Below are positions 1 to 8,693 of a stretch of 64,000 nucleotides of DNA, in pieces. The notes beneath the pieces are model-generated. The model saw only the letters and a list, made by a program, of their open reading frames with translations. It did not search any database and was not told where the DNA came from. Numbering within the stretch: position 1 is the stretch's first letter; each line of letters starts with the position of its first letter. This DNA is from G965197405 sp965197405 (lineage in GTDB: Bacteria; Chloroflexota; Dehalococcoidia; Lucifugimonadales; JAGWBF01), in the NCBI GenBank assembly GCA_965197405.1, contig OZ240206.1:3100001-3164000 (forward strand), read 5' to 3'. The translations under genes and the position numbers were made by a program.

Positions 1-860
1 ATTTCGTATCCCATAAAGGTAGTCATTACTGGCTCTTCAAATCGAGCGTGGTAGCCGGCCAGGTCCTCCAGGGTGAGCAGGCCGCCTACCCTCTCAGAGC
101 ACCGGACGATGGTCGCTGCGATGTCGCCCCGGTAAAACATCTCGCGGGCCGCCCGCAGTCCGGCCAGGCGGTCGCCGCCCGCGTCGGACTCCGCGGACAC
201 CATCTTCTTCAGGGTCGCGGCCAACTGACTCTGCACCAGCATCTCGCCCACTGGCACAGGCTCGCCCCCCGGATAGAACACGTCCATGCCCCCCGGGGGG
301 TATCGCCTGAACTGCTCTATGCACTGGGGTATTCGGAGCTTGCGGTGCATGTACTCGTATACGGGGAAGCCGTTCTGGGCATACCCGATAGCCGGGGCCA
401 TGACTTCACCGAGGGTCTTGGTGCCGTAGGTCTCCAGCATCAGGATGAAGGCGTCCACCACTCCGGGCACTGTGAAGGCCAACTCCGCATTTGGACCGGG
501 GCCGGTGGGAATCTTGTCCAGCCCTCTCTGCTTGAAGAAGTCCACCGTGGCGCGTCCGGGGGCGACTCCCTGGCCGCTCAATACCCGGAGCTCGCCAGTC
601 GCGGCATGGTACAGCATGAAGCACCCCTCGGTAGCCAGCGAGTAGGACGCCGTCGGCTCCAGAACGGTGGCTGCAAACCCGGCTGCCGCCACTGCGTCGA
701 AGGCGTTGCCTCCATCGAGGAGCATACGCATGCCTGCTATTGAGGTAAGATAGTGGCCGGCTGACACGATGCCCTGGGTCCCACGCACCACCGGACGGCC
801 GGTGGGGTATTTCTTCCCGTCCGTATCCCCGGCTTGAGGGGATGATTTCCGGTCTACCAT
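1..860 (-). CDS. ggt: Gamma-glutamyltransferase family protein (partial, N-terminal part)
   Basis: Reading the minus strand from the ATG at 860 gives an uninterrupted frame of about 286 codons that runs off the left edge, so the C-terminal part is missing. The product begins MVDRKSSPQAGDTDGKKYPT and contains family hallmarks: a VSAGHYLTSIAGMRMLLDGG region, GGNAFDAVAAAGFAATVLEP near residue 50, then EGCFMLYHAATG and FTVPGVVDAF. Members are N-terminal-nucleophile hydrolases that cleave gamma-glutamyl amide bonds and mature by self-cleavage at a Thr that lies in the part not seen here. No signal peptide is visible. It starts 12 bases after the kbl stop, so the two are probably one operon. GAGGTGAACG before the ATG is a plausible ribosome site. 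Paralogues called gamma-glutamyltransferase in Chloroflexota often act on other amides, so substrate is unknown. Confidence 0.85.
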   Translation of the reverse strand, partial: MVDRKSSPQAGDTDGKKYPTGRPVVRGTQGIVSAGHYLTSIAGMRMLLDGGNAFDAVAAAGFAATVLEPTASYSLATEGCFMLYHAATGELRVLSGQGVAPGRATVDFFKQRGLDKIPTGPGPNAELAFTVPGVVDAFILMLETYGTKTLGEVMAPAIGYAQNGFPVYEYMHRKLRIPQCIEQFRRYPPGGMDVFYPGGEPVPVGEMLVQSQLAATLKKMVSAESDAGGDRLAGLRAAREMFYRGDIAATIVRCSERVGGLLTLEDLAGYHARFEEPVMTTFMGYE

Positions 861-872
861 CGCACGTTCACC

Positions 873-2054
873 TCAGTTTGAATCGGCCTGACTCGTCTCC
901 ACGAAGGCATCCACCGCCTTGTCCAGGTCTTCACTGGTATGCTCGCTGGAAATCTGCACGCGTATACGAGCTGACCCTTGAGGGACGACGGGGTAGCTGA
1001 AGCCAATCACGTAGATGTCCTGGTCGAGCATCGCGCTGGCCATGCGCTGCGTCTTCTCGGCATCTCCCAGGACCACCGGCACTATCGGATGGACCGAATC
1101 CGGAACGGTGAACCCGGCCTGCACCATCCGGTCTCGAAAATAGAGAGTGTTTTCCCAAAGCCTTGCACGAATCTCCGGGTGGCCTTCGATGTAGTAAATC
1201 GCGAAGAGCGCGGTCGCCGTGACGACGGGCGGCAGCGAGTTGGAGAAGAGATAGGTCCGAGAGCGCTCACGCAGTATGTCAATGATCTCCCTGTGGCCCG
1301 CGACAAACCCGCCGCTCGCCCCGCCGAGGGCCTTGCCGTAGGTCGAGGTTATGACGTCAACCCTGCCCTCAACCCCGCAGTGCTCGTGGGTCCCGCGGCC
1401 ATGCTCGCCCATGAACCCGGTCGCGTGGGAGTCATCCACGACAACCAGGGCGTCGTATTTCTCGGCAAGGTCGCAGATATGCTTCAATGGTGCAATATCG
1501 CCGTCCATGCTGAAAACGCCGTCCGTGACGACGCACCTGACCCGCTTATTCTGGGTAGACCGCAGCCCGCTCTCGAGGTCACTCATGTCGAGATGCTTGA
1601 AAACCTTTACCTCTGCCCTGCACATCCGGATGCCGTCAATTATGCTTGCGTGGTTCAGAGAGTCCGACAGCACCGCGTCTTCCTCGGTCAGAAAGCTCGC
1701 GAAAAACCCTATGTTGGCGGACATGCCGGACGAGTACAGAATGGCGTCGTCCATATCGAGGAGCTCGGCGGTTTTCTCCTCAAGCTCCTTGTGAATGTCC
1801 TGGGTCCCACAGATGAACCGCACGGAAGACAGCCCAAACCCGAACTTCTGCAAAGCGTTCTGGGCCGCTCTCACCATCTCGTCCGAACCCGCGAGGCCCA
1901 TGTAGTTGTTCGCGCAGAAGTTCAGGACTTCCCTTCCTTCGTAGTGAATCAGCCTACCCTGCCTCGACGTTATCACACGCTCGGCCTTGTGCAGGCCGGA
2001 CTCGTGAATTGCGGCTAGCTCTTTTACCAGGATAGGCTTGAGAGAGGCGTACAT
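873..2054 (-). CDS. kbl: Glycine C-acetyltransferase (2-amino-3-ketobutyrate CoA ligase)
   Basis: PLP-dependent alpha-oxoamine synthase of fold type I that joins glycine and acetyl-CoA, or in the catabolic direction cleaves 2-amino-3-oxobutyrate from threonine. Visible signatures are NFCANNYMGLAG near residue 50, FGFGLSSVRFICGTQDIHKE, SLNHASIIDG, VVVDDSHATGFMGEHGRGTHEH and the PLP-lysine segment TSTYGKALGGASGG. The sequence lines up over its full length with the Escherichia coli enzyme. I chose the ATG at 2054 because MYASLKPILVKEL matches the family N-terminus and a GGGAG lies upstream. A GTG at 2117 in the same frame would add 21 unrelated residues. It is the first gene of a likely two-gene unit with the downstream gamma-glutamyltransferase. 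No threonine dehydrogenase gene is in the window. Confidence 0.92.
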   Translation of the reverse strand: MYASLKPILVKELAAIHESGLHKAERVITSRQGRLIHYEGREVLNFCANNYMGLAGSDEMVRAAQNALQKFGFGLSSVRFICGTQDIHKELEEKTAELLDMDDAILYSSGMSANIGFFASFLTEEDAVLSDSLNHASIIDGIRMCRAEVKVFKHLDMSDLESGLRSTQNKRVRCVVTDGVFSMDGDIAPLKHICDLAEKYDALVVVDDSHATGFMGEHGRGTHEHCGVEGRVDVITSTYGKALGGASGGFVAGHREIIDILRERSRTYLFSNSLPPVVTATALFAIYYIEGHPEIRARLWENTLYFRDRMVQAGFTVPDSVHPIVPVVLGDAEKTQRMASAMLDQDIYVIGFSYPVVPQGSARIRVQISSEHTSEDLDKAVDAFVETSQADSN

Positions 2055-2190
2055 TTCGACAGGAATCTCCCTATAGGTTTGGCAACGGTTGATAAGGACA
2101 GGCGCACGGGCGGGCACGGCGGTCTAGCGAGTCCCGTCCCTGCGTTGGGGCGATTATAGAGGCTCGCCAGACCACAGTCAACACCGACCC

Positions 2191-2368
2191 CCAGGGGCTT
2201 CAGGGTCTTTCAATTCTCACGCCAGGTAAATACAGGCCCCCGCCGCGTGTCATTCCGAGCGCAGCGAGGAATCTAAAAATGCTTGGATAGCAGCACGCCT
2301 AAGAAGGCAAGGACTTTAGACCCCTCGCTCCGCTCGGGGTGACAATGGAAAGGCCCTGCCAGGGGCTT
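2191..2368. mobile_element. MITE-like element A1 with 10-bp target duplication
   Basis: A 158-bp non-coding element at 2201-2358 has imperfect 20-bp terminal inverted repeats: CAGGGTCTTTCAATTCTCAC on the left and the complement of CAGGGCCTTTCCATTGTCAC on the right. It is flanked by a perfect 10-bp direct repeat CCAGGGGCTT at 2191-2200 and 2359-2368, the mark of a transposition event. Inside, TCATTCCGAGCGCAGCGAGG and AGACCCCTCGCTCCGCTCGG form a second palindrome, so the whole element can fold into a long hairpin. A near-identical copy lies at 44908-45064 and further copies are listed separately. No transposase is encoded. The 2118-2418 gap holds nothing else I can support. Confidence 0.85.
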
Positions 2369-2418
2369 GCACACCCAAGCCCTCTATGCCGCTATCGAGG
2401 CATCCATAGCTATCGGCA

Positions 2419-2955
2419 TTACTCGCCCGAGAGGATGCGGCCACACGCCATCAGCCACATACGGGCGATCTCCGGCCCCATGAACTTGAAGGTCTTCCGC
2501 AGCACCTTTTGCAGGTCGCTGAGGTCGTCGCCCTCCAGGACGTCATAGAACCACTCGCAGAAGGAGCCGTGCTCTTGCTGGATCACCTGGACGATGCGGG
2601 CGTTGGCAATACAGCCCTCGATCTTCCTCCGGTTGCGAATGATGGACGAGTCCTGAAGCAGGCGCTCCACTGCCGAGGGGTCCATGAGCGCGACCTTGTC
2701 TATGCGCCATCCGTGAAAGGCGTTCCTGAAGGCGTCGCGGCGGGCCAGGACCATGTTCCAACTCAGGCCGGCCTGGAAGACCTGGAGACTCATTATCTCA
2801 AAGAGCGCGTCGTCATCGTCCACGCGCTTGCCCCATACCTGGGTCGCGTACCACTCCCTCAACGGGTCGCCCAAGGCCCACTCGGGAATCTGGCTGTCCG
2901 CTTTAGCCGGTCCGACTATATCGCCTGCCCCTACTCGACATTCCGCCGTTTTCAT
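2419..2955 (-). CDS. tag: DNA-3-methyladenine glycosylase I family protein (Tag-like)
   Basis: Probable base-excision repair glycosylase removing 3-methyladenine from alkylated DNA. The product carries the Tag core: LREWYATQVWGKRVDDDDALFEIMSLQVFQAGLSW, then VLARRDAFRNAFHGW, a helix-rich stretch with DSSIIRNRRKIEGCIANA, and KTFKFMGPEIARMWLMACG near the C-terminus. The usual N-terminal RCGW zinc-ligand motif of Tag is not present, so metal binding may be altered. Start choice is uncertain. The ATG at 2955 follows AAGGGGG with almost no spacing, and an upstream ATG at 2988 has no clear ribosome site. It is divergent from the cupin gene, with a short shared promoter region. Confidence 0.75.
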   Translation of the reverse strand: MKTAECRVGAGDIVGPAKADSQIPEWALGDPLREWYATQVWGKRVDDDDALFEIMSLQVFQAGLSWNMVLARRDAFRNAFHGWRIDKVALMDPSAVERLLQDSSIIRNRRKIEGCIANARIVQVIQQEHGSFCEWFYDVLEGDDLSDLQKVLRKTFKFMGPEIARMWLMACGRILSGE

Positions 2956-2987
2956 CCCCCTTATGTGGCCTGACAGGGCTACGGCCA

Positions 2988-3015
2988 TTGCTGCGCTAAT
3001 ACCTACCCACTATAA
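2988..3015 (+). promoter_or_regulatory. Candidate sigma-70 promoter for the cupin gene
   Basis: TTGCTG at 2988-2993 and a perfect TATAAT at 3010-3015 are separated by 16 bases. The cupin ATG at 3027 is only 12 bases past the -10 box, and no Shine-Dalgarno sequence precedes it, so the transcript may be nearly leaderless. Confidence 0.5.
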
Positions 3016-3026
3016 TCGGTGTCGCC

Positions 3027-3491
3027 ATGAGTAGTAACGAGAGGTCTTTCAGAGGGTTCTCTATGGGTAATACGGTGCCACCCCTTGGCCGTCGCGGTAC
3101 GGATGCGGACACATTGGCGCCCGATGGGTCGGAAATCCGACTGCTGATTGACCACAGGCATCTTGCAGAGAAAGCGAGCCTGTGCGAGGTGACTCTGCCC
3201 GCGGGCCAGGTATCAAGGCCGGTATGGCACCAGCAGGTCGAAGAGATATGGTACATCCTGGAGGGCGAGGGACGGGTGTGGCGCTGCCCGCCGGATGCCG
3301 ACCCATCTGCGGTGTCGCCCGTGTCCGTGTCGGCAGGCGCCGCGCTGACCATACCCATCGGCTGGCGGTTCCAGTTCAGCGCCTCTCCGGAAGGGCCGCT
3401 CCGCTTTCTCTGCTTCACCGCCCCGCCCTGGCCGGGACCCGACGAAGCGCAGGCGGCGGAGGCGGGCAGCCTGGGTCCGCCTACGGTATGA
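3027..3491 (+). CDS. Cupin domain protein
   Basis: A 154-residue protein with one small beta-barrel cupin domain. The first cupin motif is readable around residues 57-85 as LPAGQVSRPVWHQQVEEIWYILEGEGRVW, although the usual second His of the HxH pair is not in its normal place. The second motif region is SAGAALTIPIGWRFQFSA. Cupins bind metals or small ligands and range from sugar isomerases to regulators, so no reaction can be named. Its coding frame ends 8 bases before the convergent TPR gene. The start is the ATG at 3027 directly downstream of a TATAAT box without a visible ribosome site. A second ATG at 3063 (MGNTVPPLG) is possible. Confidence 0.75.
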   Translation: MSSNERSFRGFSMGNTVPPLGRRGTDADTLAPDGSEIRLLIDHRHLAEKASLCEVTLPAGQVSRPVWHQQVEEIWYILEGEGRVWRCPPDADPSAVSPVSVSAGAALTIPIGWRFQFSASPEGPLRFLCFTAPPWPGPDEAQAAEAGSLGPPTV

Positions 3492-3498
3492 CAATGGA

Positions 3499-4947
3499 CT
3501 AGCGCGCTTTTCCGGACAGAGAGTTCAGACTGGCAAGCTCGGTCGAGTCCGGATCAGCGTTGTGCCATCTCCGGGTCGCCTCGTCGAGACTGGCGCTGGC
3601 AGCATCTGGCTGCCCGCTGCTGGCCTGGGCGCGACCCAGCCAGAAGGTGTCGCGCGCCGATGCCCTCTGCTTCAGGCGTGTGCGTATCCTGTCTTCCGCC
3701 TTGTCGAAACGCTCCGCTCGAAGGTATGCCTCCACCAGGGTGTCCTCAAACACCTCGCGCTGGGCGTGGCTTCCACCTATGCGGGTAAGCTGGTCCAGGG
3801 TTGGCTCTAGCAACTGTATCGCCTCATTGTAATCACCCTGCGCGAAGGCTCCAACTCCCTGGGCCAGCGGCAAAGTGACCTCGCCGGCGAGCGCATCCCC
3901 CTTGTCGGCAGCGCTCCGCAGGCGGTCTACCATTTGGCCCAGGTCCGGTTCGTTACCGGCGGAGGCGAAGACCAGCGCGGCGTGGGCATCTCTAAAGGCC
4001 GGGCCGGAGCTTCCGATGGCCGGGGCAGCCTGGCCTCTCAGCTCTTCCCAGGGGACCGGAGGGGTGGAGCCTCCATATAGCTGCAAGCGCCAGAACAGAG
4101 AGGCGCTGTCGGCCAGTGATATGGCGCTCTTCTCTATGACGGAAGGCCGTATATTGTCATCATAGAGGTCAAGCGCCCGCTTGTAGTGGCCCATAGCCAA
4201 CTCGAAAAGCGCCAGATGCCAGGAAAGGTGGACGTGGAAGGAGGCGCGCCTGTCGTAGCCCGGCAGCCAGTTGCCGAGGAAGTCCGTGCCTCCGGAGTGG
4301 TCTCCCCTCTCGAAGAACACGTGGGCTACCGAGTGGGACGCGTAGGCGTTGGTGGGACGCATCTCCAGGGAGCGCTCTGCCAGCCGTCGGGCCTCCTCGA
4401 AGAAGCCGGTCTCATGGTGAGCGAAGGAATGATGGCCAAGAAAGGCCCAATCGTCGCCGTAATGCGGCTCCAGAGTTTTCATCAGGGCGAGAAGCTCCTG
4501 CGTGTAGTCCGCCACGCCCCCGCCGCTGCAACCCAGCACGTAGAGGCGGTGGACCAGCTTGAGCATCAGGGCATCTCGCGGGTACTCGTCCAGGTGCTCG
4601 TGGATGAGAGCGAGGGACTGGCGACCCTGGCCGTTGACAAACAGGCTGACGGCCTCCACCTGTTGCCGCTCGCGGCGGGAGATGCCTTCCGCGAGGGACT
4701 TGGCGAGGGCGACGCTCTCCTTGGCCTCTTCCAGCCTGGCCTGGAACATCAGAAAGGCGGCCAAAGCGGCGCGGGGAAGGGCGAACCCCTCGTCCGCCTC
4801 GATGGCCTGCTTGAATTTCTCCTCCGGGCCGAACTCCTGGGACAGGAGAAGATCCATGCCCTCCACCCAGCTATCGGCTGCCTGAGTCGAGCTGGTAGTC
4901 ATGGGAAGCCCATAGCGGTCTTTAATCTGGGCGGTCTCTTGCGTCAT
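3499..4947 (-). CDS. TPR protein resembling tetratricopeptide repeat protein 38 (TTC38)
   Basis: A 482-residue soluble, all-helical protein. Helical repeat units are visible through the sequence, for example FKQAIEADEGFALPRAALAAF near residue 45, YGDDWAFLGHHSFAHHETGF near 155, ASHSVAHVFFERGDHSGGTDF near 205, and FHVHLSWHLALFELAMGHYKRALDLYD near 240. The His-rich SHSVAHVFFE and HLSWHLALFE segments are characteristic of TTC38-like proteins, whose molecular role is not established. The start ATG follows a strong GGGAGGAGTAGG ribosome site. It is the last gene of a minus-strand run that begins with the formamidase gene at 9803, though about 100 bases separate it from the EVE gene. Confidence 0.8.
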   Translation of the reverse strand: MTQETAQIKDRYGLPMTTSSTQAADSWVEGMDLLLSQEFGPEEKFKQAIEADEGFALPRAALAAFLMFQARLEEAKESVALAKSLAEGISRRERQQVEAVSLFVNGQGRQSLALIHEHLDEYPRDALMLKLVHRLYVLGCSGGGVADYTQELLALMKTLEPHYGDDWAFLGHHSFAHHETGFFEEARRLAERSLEMRPTNAYASHSVAHVFFERGDHSGGTDFLGNWLPGYDRRASFHVHLSWHLALFELAMGHYKRALDLYDDNIRPSVIEKSAISLADSASLFWRLQLYGGSTPPVPWEELRGQAAPAIGSSGPAFRDAHAALVFASAGNEPDLGQMVDRLRSAADKGDALAGEVTLPLAQGVGAFAQGDYNEAIQLLEPTLDQLTRIGGSHAQREVFEDTLVEAYLRAERFDKAEDRIRTRLKQRASARDTFWLGRAQASSGQPDAASASLDEATRRWHNADPDSTELASLNSLSGKAR

Positions 4948-5048
4948 CCTACTCCTCCCGGTTTGACTTGGCGCTGTGCCCCAGACAAGGGCGAGTATAG
5001 CCGGGGGCCTACTTTATGTCAACGGCAGCTTCCAGTCGGGTCTGGTGG

Positions 5049-5525
5049 TCAGGGCTGGCTTCCCAGGGCCACTATCTCGTTCCATTCGTCTTCCTGTAGG
5101 GGCTGGATGGAGAGGCGCATTCCACGACGCACCAGCAGCATGTTTTCCAGCCGGGGATTTTGCTTGATCTCCTTCAGGGTCACCTCTCTGGCAAACTTCC
5201 CCTCCGCCTGGATGTCCACCATGAACCAGATGGGACTATCGGGAGTGCTCTTGGGGTCGTAGTGCTTGGACTTGTGGTCCCATGCGGTGGTGTCCGGGTA
5301 CGCCTCCCCGACGACGCGGGCCGTCCCGATTACCGCCGGCGATGCGTTGCTGCTGTGGTAGAAGAGTACGCCGTCACCGACCTTCATATCGTCGCGCATA
5401 AAGTTGCGCGCCTGGTAGTTGCGCACCCCGTCCCACTCGGCGGTGCCGCCCGGCTCGCCGAGCAAATCCGAGAAAGAGTAAGCCGTAGGCTCAGACTTGA
5501 AGAGCCAGTACTTCCTATCTGACAT
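5049..5525 (-). CDS. EVE domain-containing protein
   Basis: A 158-residue single-domain protein of the EVE family, which shares the PUA-like fold and in eukaryotes recognises modified cytosine in DNA. The family signature starts at the N-terminus: YWLFKSEPTAYSFSDL, then WDGVRNYQARNFMRDDMKVGDGVLFYHSS, IGTARVVGEAYPD, FMVDIQAEGKF and LRRG-like RRGMRLSIQPL. These are the residues that form the base-binding pocket in studied members. The ATG at 5525 has GAGGGAGCGC upstream. Bacterial EVE proteins often sit near restriction or RNA-modification genes, but here the neighbours are amidohydrolases, so the role is open. Confidence 0.9.
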   Translation of the reverse strand: MSDRKYWLFKSEPTAYSFSDLLGEPGGTAEWDGVRNYQARNFMRDDMKVGDGVLFYHSSNASPAVIGTARVVGEAYPDTTAWDHKSKHYDPKSTPDSPIWFMVDIQAEGKFAREVTLKEIKQNPRLENMLLVRRGMRLSIQPLQEDEWNEIVALGSQP

Positions 5526-5561
5526 GCGCTCCCTCTGGAGAGAAGTGGGTTGAAGTGGACG

Positions 5562-6692
5562 CTACAGCTTGTAGAGCTTCGCCGCGTTCCCCCACAGCAT
5601 CCTGGCCCGCTCGTCCTGGGGGACGCCCTGGAAGCTCCTGGCGATGTAGTCCCGGGTAGTAGGCCACGTGGAGGTGGCCTGGGGGAAGTTGGTCCCCCAG
5701 AGGATGTTGTCCACTCCGAGATACTTTCTGGCTTCTATGGCAGAGCGGTCATACCAGCCTGTCAGATAGCACTGCCTGCGGAACATCTCAGAAGGCTTGA
5801 GGTCGTACCCTTCCAGGTAGAGCCGTTGCCGTTCGAACTGGTGGTCCGCGGTCTCCAACTCGTAGGCCCCCCAGGACAGGGAACTCTCGGAAAAGACCAC
5901 CTTCAGGTCCGGATAGCGCAGCAGGATGCGCGAGTAGAGGAAGTTGGCCACAACCAGGACGTTGCTCACCGGCCTGGTCAGGGCCGCCAGGGCAGCCGCT
6001 AGGCCGCTCGATAGACCCGAGTAGGCGGGGAACTGTATCTGAGTGGTGGAGCCGGCGTGGAAGCACACCGGCACCTCAAGCTCCTGGCAGGTAGCCCAGA
6101 CGGGGTCGTAATCAGGCTCGTTGATGTGGGGGACGTCCCGCAGTTGCATGGGGACGGCTGGCAGCACCACCCCCCTGTGCCCCTTCTGAACGGCGCGCCT
6201 TATTTCCCTGACGGTGGCGTCTACAGGCCATATAGGGACGATGCACTGGGGTATGAACCGCTCGCTGGCGCCGGCCCATTCCTCAATTAGCCAGTCGTTG
6301 TACGCCTGGACACAGGCTAGCTCCAGATCCGGGTCGCTAAATCGCCCGAAGGCCTCGCCCGCGAGACCGGCGACGGACGGGTACAGCACGGAGTAGTCCA
6401 CGCCGTCCACGTCCATAGCCTTCAGGCGTTCCGAGGGCGCGTGGGCGGCATCGGGCACGTCCTCCCATCTCCGGGGCTCCATCGTCCTGTCGGGCAGGGT
6501 TGCGCCCACGGAGACCACGTCCGCTAGGGGCAGCTTCTTGCCCTCCAGGACCCAGCACTCGGTGCCGTCGGGCTGCCCTTCCATACGGGGGATTCTGTCG
6601 CCCCACCTGGACCTGGACATCCGTTGGGTCCAGACCTCCGGATGCTCCTGGACGTGATCGTCAACGCTGATGAGTCCGTGCTTCAACTCCAA
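5562..6692 (-). CDS. Amidohydrolase_2 family protein with a degenerate metal-site aspartate
   Basis: TIM-barrel protein of the amidohydrolase-related (ACMSD-like) family, about 376 residues. Landmarks are GLISVDDHVQEHPEVW at the N-terminus, MDVDGVDYSVLYPSV, CVQAYNDWLIEEWA, GHRGVVLP, VPVCFHAG and LRYPDLKVVFSE. The strand-8 motif that usually reads GSDYPH is GTNFPQ here, so the conserved Asp and the following His are both replaced. I chose the TTG at 6692: it gives MELKHGLIS, matching the neighbouring paralogue (MEIKYGLIS), and GGAGGAG lies nine bases upstream. The longer TTG start at 6710 is less likely. Substrate unknown, and activity may be lost or changed. It follows the intact paralogue by 56 bases, probably in one operon. 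Confidence 0.88.
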   Translation of the reverse strand: MELKHGLISVDDHVQEHPEVWTQRMSRSRWGDRIPRMEGQPDGTECWVLEGKKLPLADVVSVGATLPDRTMEPRRWEDVPDAAHAPSERLKAMDVDGVDYSVLYPSVAGLAGEAFGRFSDPDLELACVQAYNDWLIEEWAGASERFIPQCIVPIWPVDATVREIRRAVQKGHRGVVLPAVPMQLRDVPHINEPDYDPVWATCQELEVPVCFHAGSTTQIQFPAYSGLSSGLAAALAALTRPVSNVLVVANFLYSRILLRYPDLKVVFSESSLSWGAYELETADHQFERQRLYLEGYDLKPSEMFRRQCYLTGWYDRSAIEARKYLGVDNILWGTNFPQATSTWPTTRDYIARSFQGVPQDERARMLWGNAAKLYKL

Positions 6693-6748
6693 AGCGGGCG
6701 TCTCCTCCAACCTTATGACTCGGCCCCTATCGCAGGGACAACGCCGGC

Positions 6749-7912
6749 CTAGAGCTTGTAAACACGCATGGCGTTCCCGTATAGCAGCTGGTCTCTCTCA
6801 CCCTGGGGCACGCCTTCGAGAGTGCGGTCAACGAACTTCCAGGACTCGGGGTAGGTCGAGGTCGAGTGGGGATAGTCCGACTCCCACATGATGTTGTCCA
6901 TGCCGATGTAGTTCCGCTGCTGGATGCCCGCTTCCTCGTACCAGAAGTCCACGTATACCTGGCGACGGAAGAGCTCGCTGGGACGTGAGGTAATTCCCTC
7001 GGTCCACAGGTGGCGCCTCTCCCACTCGTGGTCGCAGCCCTCGAGGATGTAGTTCACCCAACCCAGGCCCGTCTCGGCGCATACCCATTTCAGCCTTGGG
7101 AAGCGGTCCAGCACGCCGGAGAAAATCAGGTTGGGTATAAATTGGGCAGGCACGGAGAAGCTGCCGGAAGGTCCCATCGCCTGCACCTGGTTCCGGGTGT
7201 AGCCCTTCCATTGGGGTATGGACATTTTGATACCGGCGCTCGCGTGCCAGTGTATGGGCACGTCAAGGTCCTGGCAGACCGCCCACAGGGGGTCCCAGTA
7301 GGGGTCGTTGAAGTGGTTGAGGCCTTTGAGGGACTGGCTAGGCTCCGCGAGCATGATGATGCCCCTGTGGCCCTTATCCACAGCCCTTGTCACCTCGGCC
7401 ACGGTCGCTTCGATGCTGCTGAGATAGGGAATGATGGCCAGGGGCACGTAGCGGTCACTGACCTCGCGCCACGCGGTGAGCGCATCGTTGTAAGCGCGGA
7501 CACAGTCCAACTCGAACTCGGCATCACCCTGGAAGAAGGTGGCGCTCTGAACGGGGTCGTTGGGGAAGAGGACCTCGGCGTCAACCCCGTCGTTGTCCAG
7601 CGCCCAGAGGCGGTCCCTGGGACTGTACACGTAGGTTGGCACCTCTTCCCAGCGCTGGGGAAAGTATTTGCGCATGGGGTCATCCATCACCGTCGGGCAG
7701 TTAGACACACCCCTGTCGCCCACAATCTGGCCGTTTACCGACCACCTCTGCACCGTGTAGTCGTAGGGTGTGGACATGTTGGCCTTGTCATCCGTCTCCA
7801 CTATGTGGGGGACCGCATCCCCCCACTTCGTCCTGGACATCCGGCTGGTGAAGGCGTCCCTGTCCAGCTGGGCGTGGGAGTCGCAGCTAATCAGACCGTA
7901 CTTAATCTCCAT
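6749..7912 (-). CDS. Amidohydrolase_2 family metal-dependent hydrolase
   Basis: A 387-residue TIM-barrel amidohydrolase paralogous to the gene just downstream. It keeps the expected residues: GLISCDSHAQL at the N-terminus, MWESDYPHSTSTYPES near the C-terminus with the conserved Asp, and DVPIHWHASAG for the mid-barrel His. Other landmarks are WALDNDGVDAEVLFPND, CVRAYNDALTAW, GHRGIIM and LDRFPRLKWVCAE. This family includes decarboxylases and C-C or C-N hydrolases acting on aromatic or cyclic substrates, so no substrate is assigned. GGGAGGACACG precedes the ATG. It lies 43 bases downstream of the DinB-like gene on the same strand. Confidence 0.9.
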   Translation of the reverse strand: MEIKYGLISCDSHAQLDRDAFTSRMSRTKWGDAVPHIVETDDKANMSTPYDYTVQRWSVNGQIVGDRGVSNCPTVMDDPMRKYFPQRWEEVPTYVYSPRDRLWALDNDGVDAEVLFPNDPVQSATFFQGDAEFELDCVRAYNDALTAWREVSDRYVPLAIIPYLSSIEATVAEVTRAVDKGHRGIIMLAEPSQSLKGLNHFNDPYWDPLWAVCQDLDVPIHWHASAGIKMSIPQWKGYTRNQVQAMGPSGSFSVPAQFIPNLIFSGVLDRFPRLKWVCAETGLGWVNYILEGCDHEWERRHLWTEGITSRPSELFRRQVYVDFWYEEAGIQQRNYIGMDNIMWESDYPHSTSTYPESWKFVDRTLEGVPQGERDQLLYGNAMRVYKL

Positions 7913-7955
7913 CGTGTCCTCCCTGGCGGTGCGTATTTGCGCTATCGTAGGCGTT

Positions 7956-8621
7956 CTAAGGCTCGCTCCGGTCCCAATCGGGGAGTGCCCAGTACCCCTC
8001 GAAGGGTATCTCCTGAGCCGCAGCGAGGCCCTGGGCGCGCTTGAGGCGCTGGATGTTGTAGAGGTGGGTCGTTACCTCATAGTACATGTGCCGGAAGGTG
8101 GCCTCCAACGTTATGTAGCTGGAGTTGGGGTTCTCGTCGTCCCGGCGCATCCCCACGGGATGGGCGTTAGCCAATTGACTCCAGAGGGGTGAGGAGTCAG
8201 GCCCGGGTATCTCCTTCCGGGCCATGGAACCCACCGTCTCGCTGGCAAGAACAAGCTGGGCGAGCCTCATGCTCTCGTCCACCTTGGTCAGGAGGTCCGG
8301 CAGCTCGCGGTACTTGCTCTCCTCGAGCCAGCGCTGGTCGGGCGACGCCGGGAAGTCGGCCAGCTCGCCTAGCTCTGAAAGTCCCTGGGGAAAGAGCTGC
8401 TCGCCCCACCGGGTGATGAGCCAGGCGCGCATGAAGAAGGCGATGTGGCTGACCTGGCGCCGGATGCTCCACTTGCTCCACTCCCAGCGCTCCGACTCCC
8501 AGCCTAGCTGCTCGTCGGTAAGGCCGTTTACCTCGGCGTCAACCATAGCGTACAGCTCCGACTCGAACTGTGGAAACATGGCGGTTGCGGGGGCGTTGTC
8601 ATCCGATGGTCGCTCGGCCAT
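7956..8621 (-). CDS. DinB-like four-helix-bundle protein
   Basis: A 221-residue protein with the DinB/YfiT-type helical bundle. The metal-binding histidines are visible in IRRQVSHIAFFMRAWLI near residue 55 and in TFRHMYYEVTTHLYNIQRLKR near residue 180. The N-terminal helix FESELYAMVDAEVNGLTDEQLGW and the WERWEWSKWSI-like segment fit the family. Characterised members are thiol-dependent transferases or hydrolases using mycothiol, bacillithiol or similar cofactors, but most are uncharacterised. AGGAGGTAGGAT before the ATG is an excellent ribosome site. It sits between formamidase and amidohydrolase genes, which hints at a role in the same catabolic unit. Confidence 0.82.
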   Translation of the reverse strand: MAERPSDDNAPATAMFPQFESELYAMVDAEVNGLTDEQLGWESERWEWSKWSIRRQVSHIAFFMRAWLITRWGEQLFPQGLSELGELADFPASPDQRWLEESKYRELPDLLTKVDESMRLAQLVLASETVGSMARKEIPGPDSSPLWSQLANAHPVGMRRDDENPNSSYITLEATFRHMYYEVTTHLYNIQRLKRAQGLAAAQEIPFEGYWALPDWDRSEP

Positions 8622-8693
8622 ATCCTACCTCCTGTGTGAACTCTGAGTGATAATTCCCTCTGCCAATGAGAAGCATAATGCGAGACCGGGTCC

